A stretch of 64,000 nucleotides of DNA. Source: Geodermatophilus poikilotrophus. GTDB taxonomy: Bacteria; Actinomycetota; Actinomycetes; Mycobacteriales; Geodermatophilaceae. The stretch covers positions 62,001 to 126,000 of the forward strand of contig NZ_FOIE01000001.1 of assembly GCF_900111455.1 (NCBI RefSeq). The letters run 5' to 3'. The notes beneath the pieces are model-generated. The model had not been told where the DNA came from. It made no database searches and worked only from the letters and a program-made list of their open reading frames with translations. Position 1 is the stretch's first letter. The number at the start of each line of letters is the position of its first letter. The translations under genes and the position numbers were made by a program. Positions 17,456 through 25,385 of the stretch are shown here, in pieces.

Positions 17456-20161
17456 TCAACGGTGCCGCGCCACCGTGGTGGCCAGCTCGACCCGGGAGCC
17501 GAGGCCGAGCTTGCGCAGGCTGTGCGAGATGTGGGTCTGCACAGTGCGGGGTGAGACGTAGAGCCGGGCGGCGATCTGCGGGCTGGTCAGCCCCCGCCCG
17601 ACGAGCTTGGCGACCTGCAGTTCCGTGGGCGTGAGGCTGTTCCACCCCGACGACGGACGTCGCCGTCGGCCGGTCACACCCAGCCGGATCTCGTGCTCGC
17701 GCAGCCGGGCGGTCAGCCGTCGCTCGACGGTGGTGGCGCCGAGCAGGTCGGCCATGTTCGTGCACCGGGCCGCGCAACTGCGGGCCCGTTCGGTGTCTCC
17801 GCGGGCCGCGGCGGCCACGGCGGCCTCCTCCCAGGCACCGAGCTCACCGGGGACGTGCCCGCGCCCGGCGAACGCCGACGCGGCCGCCATCGCCCGGTCC
17901 GGGTCCCGCTCCGCGATCGCCCGGATCAGGTCGGTCGCCGGAGCCATGCCGGGCATCTCCTGGACGGGCGCCGCCGCGGAGTCGGCCGTGACACGGGCGA
18001 GCAGGTCGGTGTCCCCGACCTGCAGAGCGATGCGGGCGGTGTCCGGACCGGCGTACACCGCCCACACCAGGCGGCCGGAGCCAAGGGTCTCGATCCAGCT
18101 CCGCCGCGCCAGGGCGATGGCGCCGGCGAGGTCGCCACAGGCCTCGTGCAGCAGCATCTCCGCGTGTCCGACGGCCGGCAACCCGTACTGCTCGGGCAGC
18201 GCCCGCAGCTTCCACCGGGAGAGCCCCGTCGCGGCGGTGTCGAGCTCGCCGCGCCGCACCCGCATGCCGAGGCCGAGGCCGACCGCGCGGGAGAGCCATC
18301 CCGTCCCGGTGACTGCGGTCGCCTCGAGACCGGAGTCGAGAAAGGCGAGCGCGTCGTCCCAGCGGCCTGCGACGTATTCGATCGAAGCCGCGACGAACAG
18401 GTGGTACGGCAGTTGCCAGCCGCGCCCCGACTGCTGTGCCTGCCGGCGCAGCTCCATCGACCGTGCACGGGCGACCTCGATCCCGTCGGCGTACAGGGCG
18501 AACCACGGTGGCAGGACCGGAGCCGTCGGCCCGTCCGCCCAGTCCGGGGAGCCGGCGTCCACACGCGCGCGCACCGCGTCGTCGATCATGTGCAGGGCCC
18601 GGCGGCAGCGGCCCGACAGGAACAGGTTCACCGCGGCCGGCAGCAGTGCGGCGCCGCTGCTGCCTGTGGGGACCCCGTCCCCGACCGGCTCGCGTCCCCC
18701 GAGCACGACCACCCACCGGCGCAGCTGGGTCAGCGCCTCGCGGGCGCTGTCGGGGAGCTCGCCAGCCAGATGACGGTCGATCTCGCTGAGTGCGCCGGGG
18801 ACGTCGGCGGTGCTCACGATGTGGTGCAGGCGAAGCCGCACGAGCCCCGCGCGCACCGCGGGATCGGACGTGCGGTCCAGGGCCTCACTCGCCACGTGCA
18901 TCGCCTCCGCCATCCTGCCCGCCGTTGCCAGCACCCCCGTCCGGGCGAGGGCGATCCGGTCCTCCAGCTGCGTCCGCTCCGGGCCCGCGGGGAGCGCGGC
19001 CACCTGCTCCGCGGCGGTGGCGAGCAGATCGGCCGCTTGCGCAGGAGCGTGGGCGAGATCGGTCTCGGCGACCTGCAGCGCGACCTCCGCCTCCGATGTC
19101 GCGGACAGAGCCGCGGCGGCGGATTGCTGCAGCACCTGCGACGGGATCTCCCCGCCTGTCCGCAGCTCCGCCGCGCACGCCGCATGCAGCATCTTCCGCA
19201 GCGGAGGCTCGAGATCGGCATAGACGACGTCGCGGTAGAGGTCGTGCCGGAAGGCGAGCAGCCCGTCGTCGGTCCAGCGGGCCACACCCGAGCCGACGGC
19301 GGCCTGGATGGCGCCGAGCAGGGCGGCTGGTCTGCTGCCGGTCACCGCCGCGAGCTGGTCCGGCGCCGCGGGCCTGCCCCACACGGCCAGCACCTGCAAC
19401 AGGTCCCGGGACGCCGGGTCGAGCATCGCCAGGTGCGTCCGCGCCCCGGCTTGCACCGACGCGGGCGTGTCGGCGGCGGTGGCCGAGGTGGTGAGCAGCT
19501 CTCGTCCGGCGTCGAGCAGCCCGCGCCGCTGCAGGTCATCGAGCATGACGCGCGCGTGGAACGGGTTGCCGCCGGTCACGGCGAGCAGCTCCTGGACCTG
19601 CAGGCCTGGTGGCGCGCCGTAGCGGGCGGTGACCAGGGTGTCCAGCTCCTCCGGGGCGAGCCCGCTGAGCTCCACCTCGTGCACATCGGGGCGGGCCGCC
19701 AGCACGGCCAGGCCCTCACGGACGGGCAGCGGCCGCCGCGTGAGCAGCAACGACAGCGGCAGGTACCGGGACATGTCGACGAGCCACCCGAGCAGGTCGA
19801 GCGAGTCCCCGTCGGCCTGGTGTAGATCGTCCGCGCACAACAGCACCGGGCCCTCGGCGCACAACCTCTCCGCCGCCCCCACCATCCGGTCCACGGTGTC
19901 CGGCCCCGGCGGGTAGACCGCCTCGACCCCCAGCAGGCCCGCGATCAGGCCGAACGGCCGGCTGCGGCTCATGTCGTCCGCTTCCACCCGGTGCACGGAC
20001 GTCCCGGCACGGGCGAACCTGGCCGCCAGGAGGCCGACCGTCGTGGACTTCCCGATCCCTGGTAGCCCGGTGAGCAGGACTGCCCGATCCGCGTCCCCGC
20101 TCAGTCGCCGGAAGAGCTCGTCGACGACGGTGGCGTGAGCACGGGACGGTACGGGGGCCAC
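17456..20161 (-). CDS. LAL-family LuxR transcriptional regulator (ATP-binding)
   Basis: A 901-aa large ATP-binding LuxR protein. The N-terminal STAND/AAA-type ATPase has Walker A GLPGIGKST (about 32-40) and Walker B VLLCADDLH. A long helical TPR-like middle follows. The last 65 residues are a GerE/LuxR HTH (LTPTELQVAKLVGRGLTSPQ..YVSPRTVQTHISHSLRKLG). Such proteins activate large metabolic or antibiotic clusters in response to a ligand. GTG 20161 is the start used; the N-terminus before the P-loop is short. It faces the oxidoreductase gene run and may regulate it (inference). Confidence 0.9.
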   Translation of the reverse strand: MAPVPSRAHATVVDELFRRLSGDADRAVLLTGLPGIGKSTTVGLLAARFARAGTSVHRVEADDMSRSRPFGLIAGLLGVEAVYPPGPDTVDRMVGAAERLCAEGPVLLCADDLHQADGDSLDLLGWLVDMSRYLPLSLLLTRRPLPVREGLAVLAARPDVHEVELSGLAPEELDTLVTARYGAPPGLQVQELLAVTGGNPFHARVMLDDLQRRGLLDAGRELLTTSATAADTPASVQAGARTHLAMLDPASRDLLQVLAVWGRPAAPDQLAAVTGSRPAALLGAIQAAVGSGVARWTDDGLLAFRHDLYRDVVYADLEPPLRKMLHAACAAELRTGGEIPSQVLQQSAAAALSATSEAEVALQVAETDLAHAPAQAADLLATAAEQVAALPAGPERTQLEDRIALARTGVLATAGRMAEAMHVASEALDRTSDPAVRAGLVRLRLHHIVSTADVPGALSEIDRHLAGELPDSAREALTQLRRWVVVLGGREPVGDGVPTGSSGAALLPAAVNLFLSGRCRRALHMIDDAVRARVDAGSPDWADGPTAPVLPPWFALYADGIEVARARSMELRRQAQQSGRGWQLPYHLFVAASIEYVAGRWDDALAFLDSGLEATAVTGTGWLSRAVGLGLGMRVRRGELDTAATGLSRWKLRALPEQYGLPAVGHAEMLLHEACGDLAGAIALARRSWIETLGSGRLVWAVYAGPDTARIALQVGDTDLLARVTADSAAAPVQEMPGMAPATDLIRAIAERDPDRAMAAASAFAGRGHVPGELGAWEEAAVAAAARGDTERARSCAARCTNMADLLGATTVERRLTARLREHEIRLGVTGRRRRPSSGWNSLTPTELQVAKLVGRGLTSPQIAARLYVSPRTVQTHISHSLRKLGLGSRVELATTVARHR

Positions 20162-20658
20162 CGCGGCAGGCTATTGGCCGCCTACCCGTCGCTCGTGCTC
20201 CTTGCGCATGGTCTCTGGTGCCGAGGAGGAACGCCCGGACGCCGGTGAGGAAGCGGTCCGGCGCCTCTGCGTCGCAGTCGGAGACCGAGGCCGGCCTGTG
20301 CGCACGGTCGGGGTCGTCGGGCGGCCCTCGACGGTGTCGTCGCCTCCGGCCCAGCCGCGGGACCACGTCACCGCGGTGCCGTGTCGGTGCTAGCAATCGA
20401 CCTCGGAGAGCCGACTGGAGAAGTACTGGAGGATGTATCCGTCCTGCCAGCCCGGAGTGCATCAGGCATCCCCCGGGCTCAGCGCTGGAGTGCTGGGCAC
20501 AGTGGACGACACTCCCGGGCGCAGGGGAGGACTACAGCAACCGTTACAGCAACGCGGTCCGAACGAGCCCGTACCCGGCCGAACGCCGGCGCACGCTGCA
20601 AGCTTGTGGCCTGCGCGAACAGCACGACCGCGGACGATCGCGAATCCCGCGAACGTGA
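20162..20658. other. Gene-free stretch upstream of the tRNA-Pro repeat
   Basis: About 500 bp with no gene. It contains a tandem acagcaac motif (ctacagcaaccgttacagcaacg, about 20531-20553). A similar block, (a)cggcaacgcggtgcgaacgag, recurs near 61170, and ctacagcaacgcgg recurs near 23511. The right end runs into the tRNA-Pro fragment. Confidence 0.45.
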
Positions 20659-20701
20659 CTGGGGGTCAAGGGGTCGCAGGTTCAAATCCTGTCAGCCCGA
20701 C
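20659..20701 (+). repeat. tRNA-Pro(GGG) 3' end, copy 2 (att-like repeat)
   Basis: Carries ctgggggtcaag (the GGG anticodon loop and 3' anticodon stem), the T arm and the acceptor 3' strand. Identical over 40 bp to copy 1 at 8778-8817. The 5' half is missing here too: gaacgtga precedes the loop where a stem sequence like ctTGA is expected. A hairpin terminator and the broken integrase gene follow. Confidence 0.78.
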
Positions 20702-20707
20702 AGTGCA

Positions 20708-20750
20708 GGTCAGGGGCCGTTTCCGGAGAGATCCGGAACGGCCCCTGACC
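20708..20750. terminator. Strong hairpin after tRNA-Pro repeat
   Basis: A 19-bp stem with a single bulged T (ggtcaggggccgtt.ccgga paired with its complement) and a 4-nt loop lies 7 nt past the tRNA end. A decayed version of the same hairpin and of the following gaccaccat..ccctgag sequence is found after copy 1 (8829-8925). Confidence 0.7.
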
Positions 20751-20859
20751 GCTTTCGGGACGGTCCGACCACCATCGGCCGACCCTGAGTTCCCGCGACT
20801 GGCTGCTGCGAGCGCCGGGTCGAGACCGTGGTGACCCGTTGTGACAGGTCCGACGGTCA

Positions 20860-21340
20860 CGGGGAGCGGCGGCCGCTCGGTGTCGTGGCGCGATGGACCA
20901 TCGATCCAAGGCGTCGCCGAGCGTGTCCTTGGCTCGGCGGGCGACGTCGGGGGAGACGTGGCCGTAGGTGTCGCCGGTGATCGCGATCGACGAGTGGCCG
21001 AGGATGTCCGAGACGACCTCGAGCGGGACACCCCTGGTGAGCATCACGCTGGCCGCCGCGTGGCGGAGTGTGCAGCCCGGCGTGCGGACGGCCTGCCTTC
21101 GTCGCGGCGGCGCGCAGGGCCCGGAAGGCGTTGCGGGGATCGCACGGCTCCCCGAACGCGGTGGTGAGAACGGATCCGGTCCGCCGCCACGCCGCGCCGG
21201 CCAGCCGTCGTTCCTCTGCCTGGGCGGCGTGGACGCGGCGGAGCACCCGCTCGGCCGGCTCGGAGAAAGGTACCAAGCGCTCGGACCTGGCGGTCTCGGG
21301 CTCGGTGACCGTGAGCGATGTGCAGGGGGCTTGACGGGGA
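20860..21340 (-). pseudogene. Tyrosine recombinase (integrase), C-terminal fragment, frameshifted
   Basis: The upstream frame reads LVPFSEPAERVLRRVHAAQA and FGEPCDPRNAFRALRAAATK. After a frameshift near 21085 the catalytic part continues: LRHAAASVMLTRGVPLEVVS, DILGHSSIAITGDTYGHVSP. This includes the active-site R-H, the second His box and the Tyr. The N-terminal arm- and core-binding domains are absent. It sits next to the tRNA-Pro repeat with its 3' end facing it, as expected for the integrase of a tRNA-targeted element. It is inactive as read. Confidence 0.78.
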
Positions 21341-21386
21341 GCGCCGGGAGGTATAGACAACCATTCGGTTGATTAACCGGTCGGTT
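21331..21386 (+). promoter_or_regulatory. Promoter with iterated AACC-N4-GGTT operator
   Basis: TTGACG (21331-21336), a 17-bp spacer and TAGACA (21354-21359) form a plausible promoter. Immediately downstream, AACC-attc-GGTT-gatt-AACC-ggtc-GGTT (21359-21386) gives two AACC-N4-GGTT palindromes 16 bp apart, with a third inverted pair between them. The Shine-Dalgarno of the next gene follows at 21391. A repressor bound here would block transcription start. The ArsR remnant downstream is a candidate former ligand. Confidence 0.6.
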
Positions 21387-21404
21387 TAGCAAGAGGAGGG
21401 TGAT

Positions 21405-21953
21405 GTGACGACAGCGCAGCGGTGGGAGGAGCTGTCGGCGGGGTTGACCCGCCGGATCGAGGGGGTGCCCGAGGGCCGCTGGGAGTCCCCGGCCCCGCCG
21501 GAGGGCTGGGTGGCGCGCGACGTCGTCCGGCACCTCGTGGAGTGGATGCCGGGGCTCCACTTCGGCAGCACCGGGCTGCCGGTGCCCGAGGCGCCGTCGG
21601 TCGACGAGGACCCGGCGGGGGCCTGGCGGGCGGTCGACCGCGCCGTCGCGGCGGTGCTTGCGGACCCGGAGCTCGGCAAGCTGCCCACCCGCACGGCGGC
21701 CGGCGAGATGACCCTCGAGGAGCTGGTGGCCATGACCGGCCTGATGGACCTGCTCGTGCACACCTGGGACCTCGCCCGGGCGACCGGGCAGGACGAGCGG
21801 CTCCCGCCGGACGAGGTGCACGACTTCCTCGTCGGCATCGAGCCGTGGGACGCGGCGCTGCGCGCGAGCGGGCAGTACGGCCCGCGGGTCGCCGTGCCGG
21901 ACGACGCCGATGAGCAGACCCGGCTGCTGGCCTTCACCGGGCGGCAGCCGTGA
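21405..21953 (+). CDS. TIGR03086/DinB-like family protein
   Basis: A 182-aa protein of the mycothiol-dependent maleylpyruvate isomerase/DinB four-helix group. WEELSAGLTRRIEGVPEGRW begins helix 1, GWVARDVVRHLVEW supplies the first histidine, and GLMDLLVHTWDLARATG contains the H-x3-D that normally binds a divalent metal. GTG 21405 is preceded by AAGAGGAGG at 6-nt spacing. These genes are commonly paired with ArsR regulators, and an ArsR remnant follows directly. The substrate is unknown. Confidence 0.85.
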   Translation: MTTAQRWEELSAGLTRRIEGVPEGRWESPAPPEGWVARDVVRHLVEWMPGLHFGSTGLPVPEAPSVDEDPAGAWRAVDRAVAAVLADPELGKLPTRTAAGEMTLEELVAMTGLMDLLVHTWDLARATGQDERLPPDEVHDFLVGIEPWDAALRASGQYGPRVAVPDDADEQTRLLAFTGRQP

Positions 21954-21999
21954 AGGCGGTGACCGCCGCTGCCCCGGACACCGGGACGCTCGCGGACGC

Positions 22000-22212
22000 G
22001 ACCCGCTCAGTGCGGAGTTCGCCGCGCTCGCCGACCCCACCCGGCGGGCCGTCTTCGCCCGGCTGACCCAGGGCGAGGCGTCGGTGGGGGCGCTGGCCCC
22101 GCCGTTCGCGATGAGCGGTCCGGCGATCAGCAAGCGCCCGCGGGTGCTGGAGCGCGGGAGCGGCGGCCATCTCGTCGGTACCTCCCCTCACGGTCATCGA
22201 CGCCAACGCTGA
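22000..22212 (+). pseudogene. ArsR-family regulator, degraded
   Basis: About 50 codons resemble the ArsR winged helix: LSAEFAALADPTRRAVFARL, TQGEASVGALAPPFAMSGPA, ISKRPRVLERG. The recognition helix has KR-P where KHL is usual, and similarity stops immediately after VLERG. There is no start codon in a sensible place: the frame is open back into the preceding gene only via the ATG at 21910. The wing and C-terminal helix are lost. Confidence 0.6.
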
Positions 22213-22565
22213 CCGGGCGCCAGCACGGCCACATGGCGCTGCGACGAGCACGCCACTCACCAGACGTTGCGGGAGTCCAGCTCGGCCCACCCCGCCGACA
22301 GGCAGCCCAGGTGAGGCGGCCGTGGGACCGGTCGCCAACCCCGCCGACGTACTTCCGCAACGACTTCTCAACGCTGCAAGTCACCCCCGGGCCCTTCTGA
22401 ACTTCGTCGTAGCGGGATCCACCGCGGAGACACAGGCGCCGGGCTGGCCAGATCGCGCGAGCACGGCCGGAGCGGGTTCGGCTCACGGGATCCCGGCAGC
22501 GACCCGGCGGGCTGTGTCGGATCGAGGGCGAGGCGACCCGATCTGAGCCCTGCGAGGATCGTCGG
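22213..22565. other. Gene-free stretch
   Basis: About 350 bp with no supported gene. It probably contains the decayed 3' part of the ArsR gene and the promoter region of the following hydrolase. Confidence 0.4.
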
Positions 22566-23396
22566 GTGCGACTCGAGCAGACGTTCGCCTGGCGAGGACG
22601 TCGGGTGCGGTGGGACGTCTGGGGCGATGGCCCACCGGTGGTCTTCTGCCACGGCACCCCGTGGTCCTCGGCGCTCTGGCGCCCCTTCGCCGACGCGCTG
22701 AGCTCCGGGTTCCGGGTCCACCTGTGGGACATGCCCGGATACGGCCAGTCCTCGATGGAGGCCGAGCACCGGGTCTCGCTCGACGTGCAAGGCGAGCTGC
22801 TCTCCGATCTCGTCGGTCACTGGGGACTGGACCGGCCGCACCTCATCGCCCACGACTACGGCGGGGCCGTCGCACTGCGGGCACACCTGCTCCACGGCGC
22901 GCTCTACGGCTCCCTGACCCTGGTCGACGTCGTGGCGCTCGCGCCGTGGGGCTCGGAGTTCTTCCGTCTGGTCCGCGACAACGCTGAGGTCTTCGCCGCT
23001 CTGCCGGCCGCTGTGCACGAGGGCGCAGTGCGCGCGTACATCAAGGGGGCCAGCCATCGCGGCCTCGACGAGCGCCGGATGGGCATGCTGGTCGAGCCGT
23101 GGCTCGGATCGCTGGGCCAGGCGGCGTTCTATCGGCAGATCGCGCAGGCCGACCAGGCCTACACCGACGAGGTGGAGCCGCTGTACGGCTCGCTGGCGCT
23201 GCCGGTCCTCATCGTCTGGGGTGTCGAGGACACCTGGATCCCGGTCGACCGGGCTCACGCCCTGGCCGAGGCGATACCTGGGGCCCGTCTGCAGCTCGTC
23301 CGAGATGCGGGGCACCTGATCCAGTTGGACGCTCCCGAGGGACTTGCCACCGTCCTGCACGGTTGGCTCGTCGAGCAAGGGCAGCGCCGGGCCTGA
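22566..23396 (+). CDS. Alpha/beta hydrolase, haloalkane dehalogenase-like
   Basis: A 276-aa alpha/beta hydrolase whose nucleophile is Asp: LIAHD97YGG, as in haloalkane dehalogenases, fluoroacetate dehalogenases and epoxide hydrolases. The oxyanion motif HGTPWSS (29-35) and a second Trp near the cap fit the dehalogenase-like branch. The acid region is VWGVEDTWIPV and the catalytic His is in AGHLIQLDAPE. GTG 22566 is the start used. No operon partner is present. The actual halide or epoxide specificity cannot be decided from sequence. Confidence 0.83.
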   Translation: MRLEQTFAWRGRRVRWDVWGDGPPVVFCHGTPWSSALWRPFADALSSGFRVHLWDMPGYGQSSMEAEHRVSLDVQGELLSDLVGHWGLDRPHLIAHDYGGAVALRAHLLHGALYGSLTLVDVVALAPWGSEFFRLVRDNAEVFAALPAAVHEGAVRAYIKGASHRGLDERRMGMLVEPWLGSLGQAAFYRQIAQADQAYTDEVEPLYGSLALPVLIVWGVEDTWIPVDRAHALAEAIPGARLQLVRDAGHLIQLDAPEGLATVLHGWLVEQGQRRA

Positions 23397-23631
23397 GTGA
23401 GGCCTCGGCGTCTCCCGCAACCGGATCCCTCGCGGACACCGGGCTGCGGCCGCCGGAACGGCAGGTCAGGGGCGGGTCGGCCGTGAGGGCCGGCCTGCCT
23501 CTTGCACGACTACAGCAACGCGGCCCGAGGGACACCACAGCCACGGACGCGATCAGGCCCACTGGCTGCTGGTGGGCCTGGACCTGGCTCGTCGACTGTT
23601 CGGAGGCCGACCGGCCAGGCTCTTCGTCGTC
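23397..23631. other. Intergenic hairpin-rich stretch
   Basis: Contains aggtcaggggc (23464-23474), recalling the hairpin arm near the tRNA-Pro repeat, then ggccggcctgcc forming an imperfect stem with ggcaggtcag..ggcc. The motif ctacagcaacgcgg lies near 23511. No gene is seen. Confidence 0.4.
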
Positions 23632-23877
23632 TCAGGACGGACCGGCGACTGCAGCCTCGTACTCGGTCGTCACCGACGGGGGCAGCTCGCCGGTGACACG
23701 GACGAGGATCGGGCCGGTCAGGTGGTGGTACTCCGTGCCAGCGATCGGGCCGAGGCTCTGCAGGGTCTCCTGGGTGCAGTGGGTCGTCGCGCTCGTCTCG
23801 GTGTGCCCCCTCCAGGACCGGCATCTGCCCGAGGCGGCACGCGCCCCCGGCCGGGTGGCCGAGGGCGCGTCGAGCAC
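23632..23877 (-). CDS. Possible small ORF downstream of the iron-binding protein
   Basis: An 81-codon frame begins with GTG directly after the TGA of the substrate-binding protein, so it could be translationally coupled. The distal part (HTETSATTHCTQETLQ.., TEYHHLTGPILVRVTGELPP) has strongly G/C-ending codons typical of real genes here. The first 25 residues look random. It may be a small gene or the tail of a decayed one. I recognise no family. Confidence 0.3.
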   Translation of the reverse strand: MLDAPSATRPGARAASGRCRSWRGHTETSATTHCTQETLQSLGPIAGTEYHHLTGPILVRVTGELPPSVTTEYEAAVAGPS

Positions 23878-24903
23878 TCAGCCGAGGGCCGGGACCACGG
23901 TGGAGGGGTCGCCGTCGGCGGCGGCGGCCAGGGCCGGCACGGCCTGGTCCAGCAGGTAGGGCAGCGACAGCGGGCTGCCGAAACCGAGCGCGGCGGACAC
24001 ATCGCCGGAGTAGCCACCGAGCAGGACCGTGCGGCCCTGGGTCACCACGTCGAGGCTGGAGAGCAGCGTGTCGGCATCGGCGTCTTCCTGGTCGTACCCG
24101 TTCACCGCCAGCACGTCTGCGTTCAGCAGGTCCAGCCGCTCCTGGCTGAGGTCGGTGCTGGCGTCGGGGACGGTGAAGCCGAGATCGGTGAAGAACTGGG
24201 TGCGCAGGTCGTCCTCACCCAGCAGGTAGTGGCCTGAGCCGACGCCTGTCAGGTCCACGGCGATCGAGCTGCCGGCGAAACCGGGGTTCTCCTCGACCGC
24301 CTGCTCGACCTGGCCCTCGACGTCCTCGACGAGCTGCTGCGCCTCCTCCGCACGGCCGAGCGCCTGACCGATGAGGCGGGTCTGCTCCTGCCACGGGGTG
24401 GCACCGTCGGCGTACTCGTCGGTCTGCGCGAGCGTCGGCGCGATGCCGGACAGCTGGTCGTAGACGGTCCGGTCCATGAAGGAGTACACGCCCACGATCA
24501 GATCGGGCTGCAGGGCGGCGACGGCCTCGAGGTTGATCTCCTCGCCTCCCACGGTCGGGATGTCCTCCGCCGGGAGCAGTTCCTCCGCCCACGGACGGGT
24601 CGTGGCGTCGTACTCGCCCAGGTTCTCGCGTTCGCCGACCGGGGTCAGGCCCAGGGCCAGCACGAAGTCCTGGTCGTTGAAGCCGACGGTGACCACGCGC
24701 TGTGGCTCCGCGGGGATCTCGGTGGTGCCGAACCTGTTCTCGATGGTGACCGGGAAGGCGCCCGATGAGGAGGACGGTTCCGCGACGGGCGGGGAGCCGT
24801 CGTCCTCCGAGCCGCCGCAGGCGGCAAGCGCTCCGGACAGGGTCAGGACGGCGAGGGGGACGGCGAGACGGGACGGGCGCGGCGGGCCCGCTCTCTTCGA
24901 CAT
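23878..24903 (-). CDS. Iron-siderophore ABC transporter substrate-binding lipoprotein
   Basis: A 341-aa periplasmic-binding-type lipoprotein. The signal peptide ends in the lipobox LAACGG (Cys at about 28) and is followed by an acidic/Ser-rich linker. The FecB/FepB-like fold is recognisable from EPQRVVTVGFNDQDFVLALG, LGLTPVG, LQPDLIVG and a C-terminal YLLDQAVPAL helix. It should bind ferric siderophores outside the membrane and hand them to a FecCD-type permease. No permease or ATPase gene is adjacent, so it must work with components encoded elsewhere. An iron-box-like palindrome overlaps its promoter/start region. Confidence 0.88.
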   Translation of the reverse strand: MSKRAGPPRPSRLAVPLAVLTLSGALAACGGSEDDGSPPVAEPSSSSGAFPVTIENRFGTTEIPAEPQRVVTVGFNDQDFVLALGLTPVGERENLGEYDATTRPWAEELLPAEDIPTVGGEEINLEAVAALQPDLIVGVYSFMDRTVYDQLSGIAPTLAQTDEYADGATPWQEQTRLIGQALGRAEEAQQLVEDVEGQVEQAVEENPGFAGSSIAVDLTGVGSGHYLLGEDDLRTQFFTDLGFTVPDASTDLSQERLDLLNADVLAVNGYDQEDADADTLLSSLDVVTQGRTVLLGGYSGDVSAALGFGSPLSLPYLLDQAVPALAAAADGDPSTVVPALG

Positions 24904-24909
24904 CAGGCG

Positions 24910-24929
24910 AGGTTAGCCTGCCCTAACCT
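24910..24929 (-). promoter_or_regulatory. IdeR/DtxR-type iron box
   Basis: AGGTTAG-cctgcc-CTAACCT is a perfect 7-bp inverted repeat matching the DtxR/IdeR consensus core (TTAGGTTAG..CTAACCTAA). It ends 6 bp before the ATG of the siderophore-binding protein. No Shine-Dalgarno fits in that gap, so the mRNA may be leaderless. Expected behaviour: repression when iron is sufficient. Confidence 0.75.
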
Positions 24930-25385
24930 TGCTGCCCGCCTGGCACCCCCCTGATCGCCTCGAGGGCGAGGCGCGGGATGGAGCTGACTGAGCTGGAGAG
25001 CGACGGCTGCTGACGGCGCTGGACCGGACCGCGCTGCCGAGGCAGCGAGCGAGGGCGTCGGTCATGGCCTGTCGGGAGGGCCGAACAGGAGCGGTGTGCC
25101 GCCTGATCTCTCGAGGGCCGTGTACAGCGACACCAGGGGAGGCGCTCGCGGCGGTCGGTGCGAGCGACGTCCGCCCACACGCGACCGTCGCGTGTCCACC
25201 GTCGCCTCCATGACGGTACGGCTGCGGCGCGGGTGGAGCACGCAGCCGGGCTCAGGCCACAGCCAGCGCCGGCGACGAGGGCCGGGCGCCCGGCCGGCGT
25301 GGTGGCGATCCTGGTCGCAGCCGTGCGCGCCGGCTGTCACCTGAGACTGCGCCCGGCACCCCTATCGTGAGCGAGGGGAGGCGCC
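24930..25385. other. Divergent intergenic stretch
   Basis: About 455 bp between the iron-binding protein and the radical SAM gene. Overlapping short frames on both strands show no conserved features. It ends in the ribosome-binding site gaggggaggcgcc of the next gene. Confidence 0.45.

Noticed and set aside
17693-19825. 710-codon + strand frame opposite the LAL regulator
   Set aside because: Low-complexity translation, while the minus strand carries Walker A/B motifs and a LuxR HTH.
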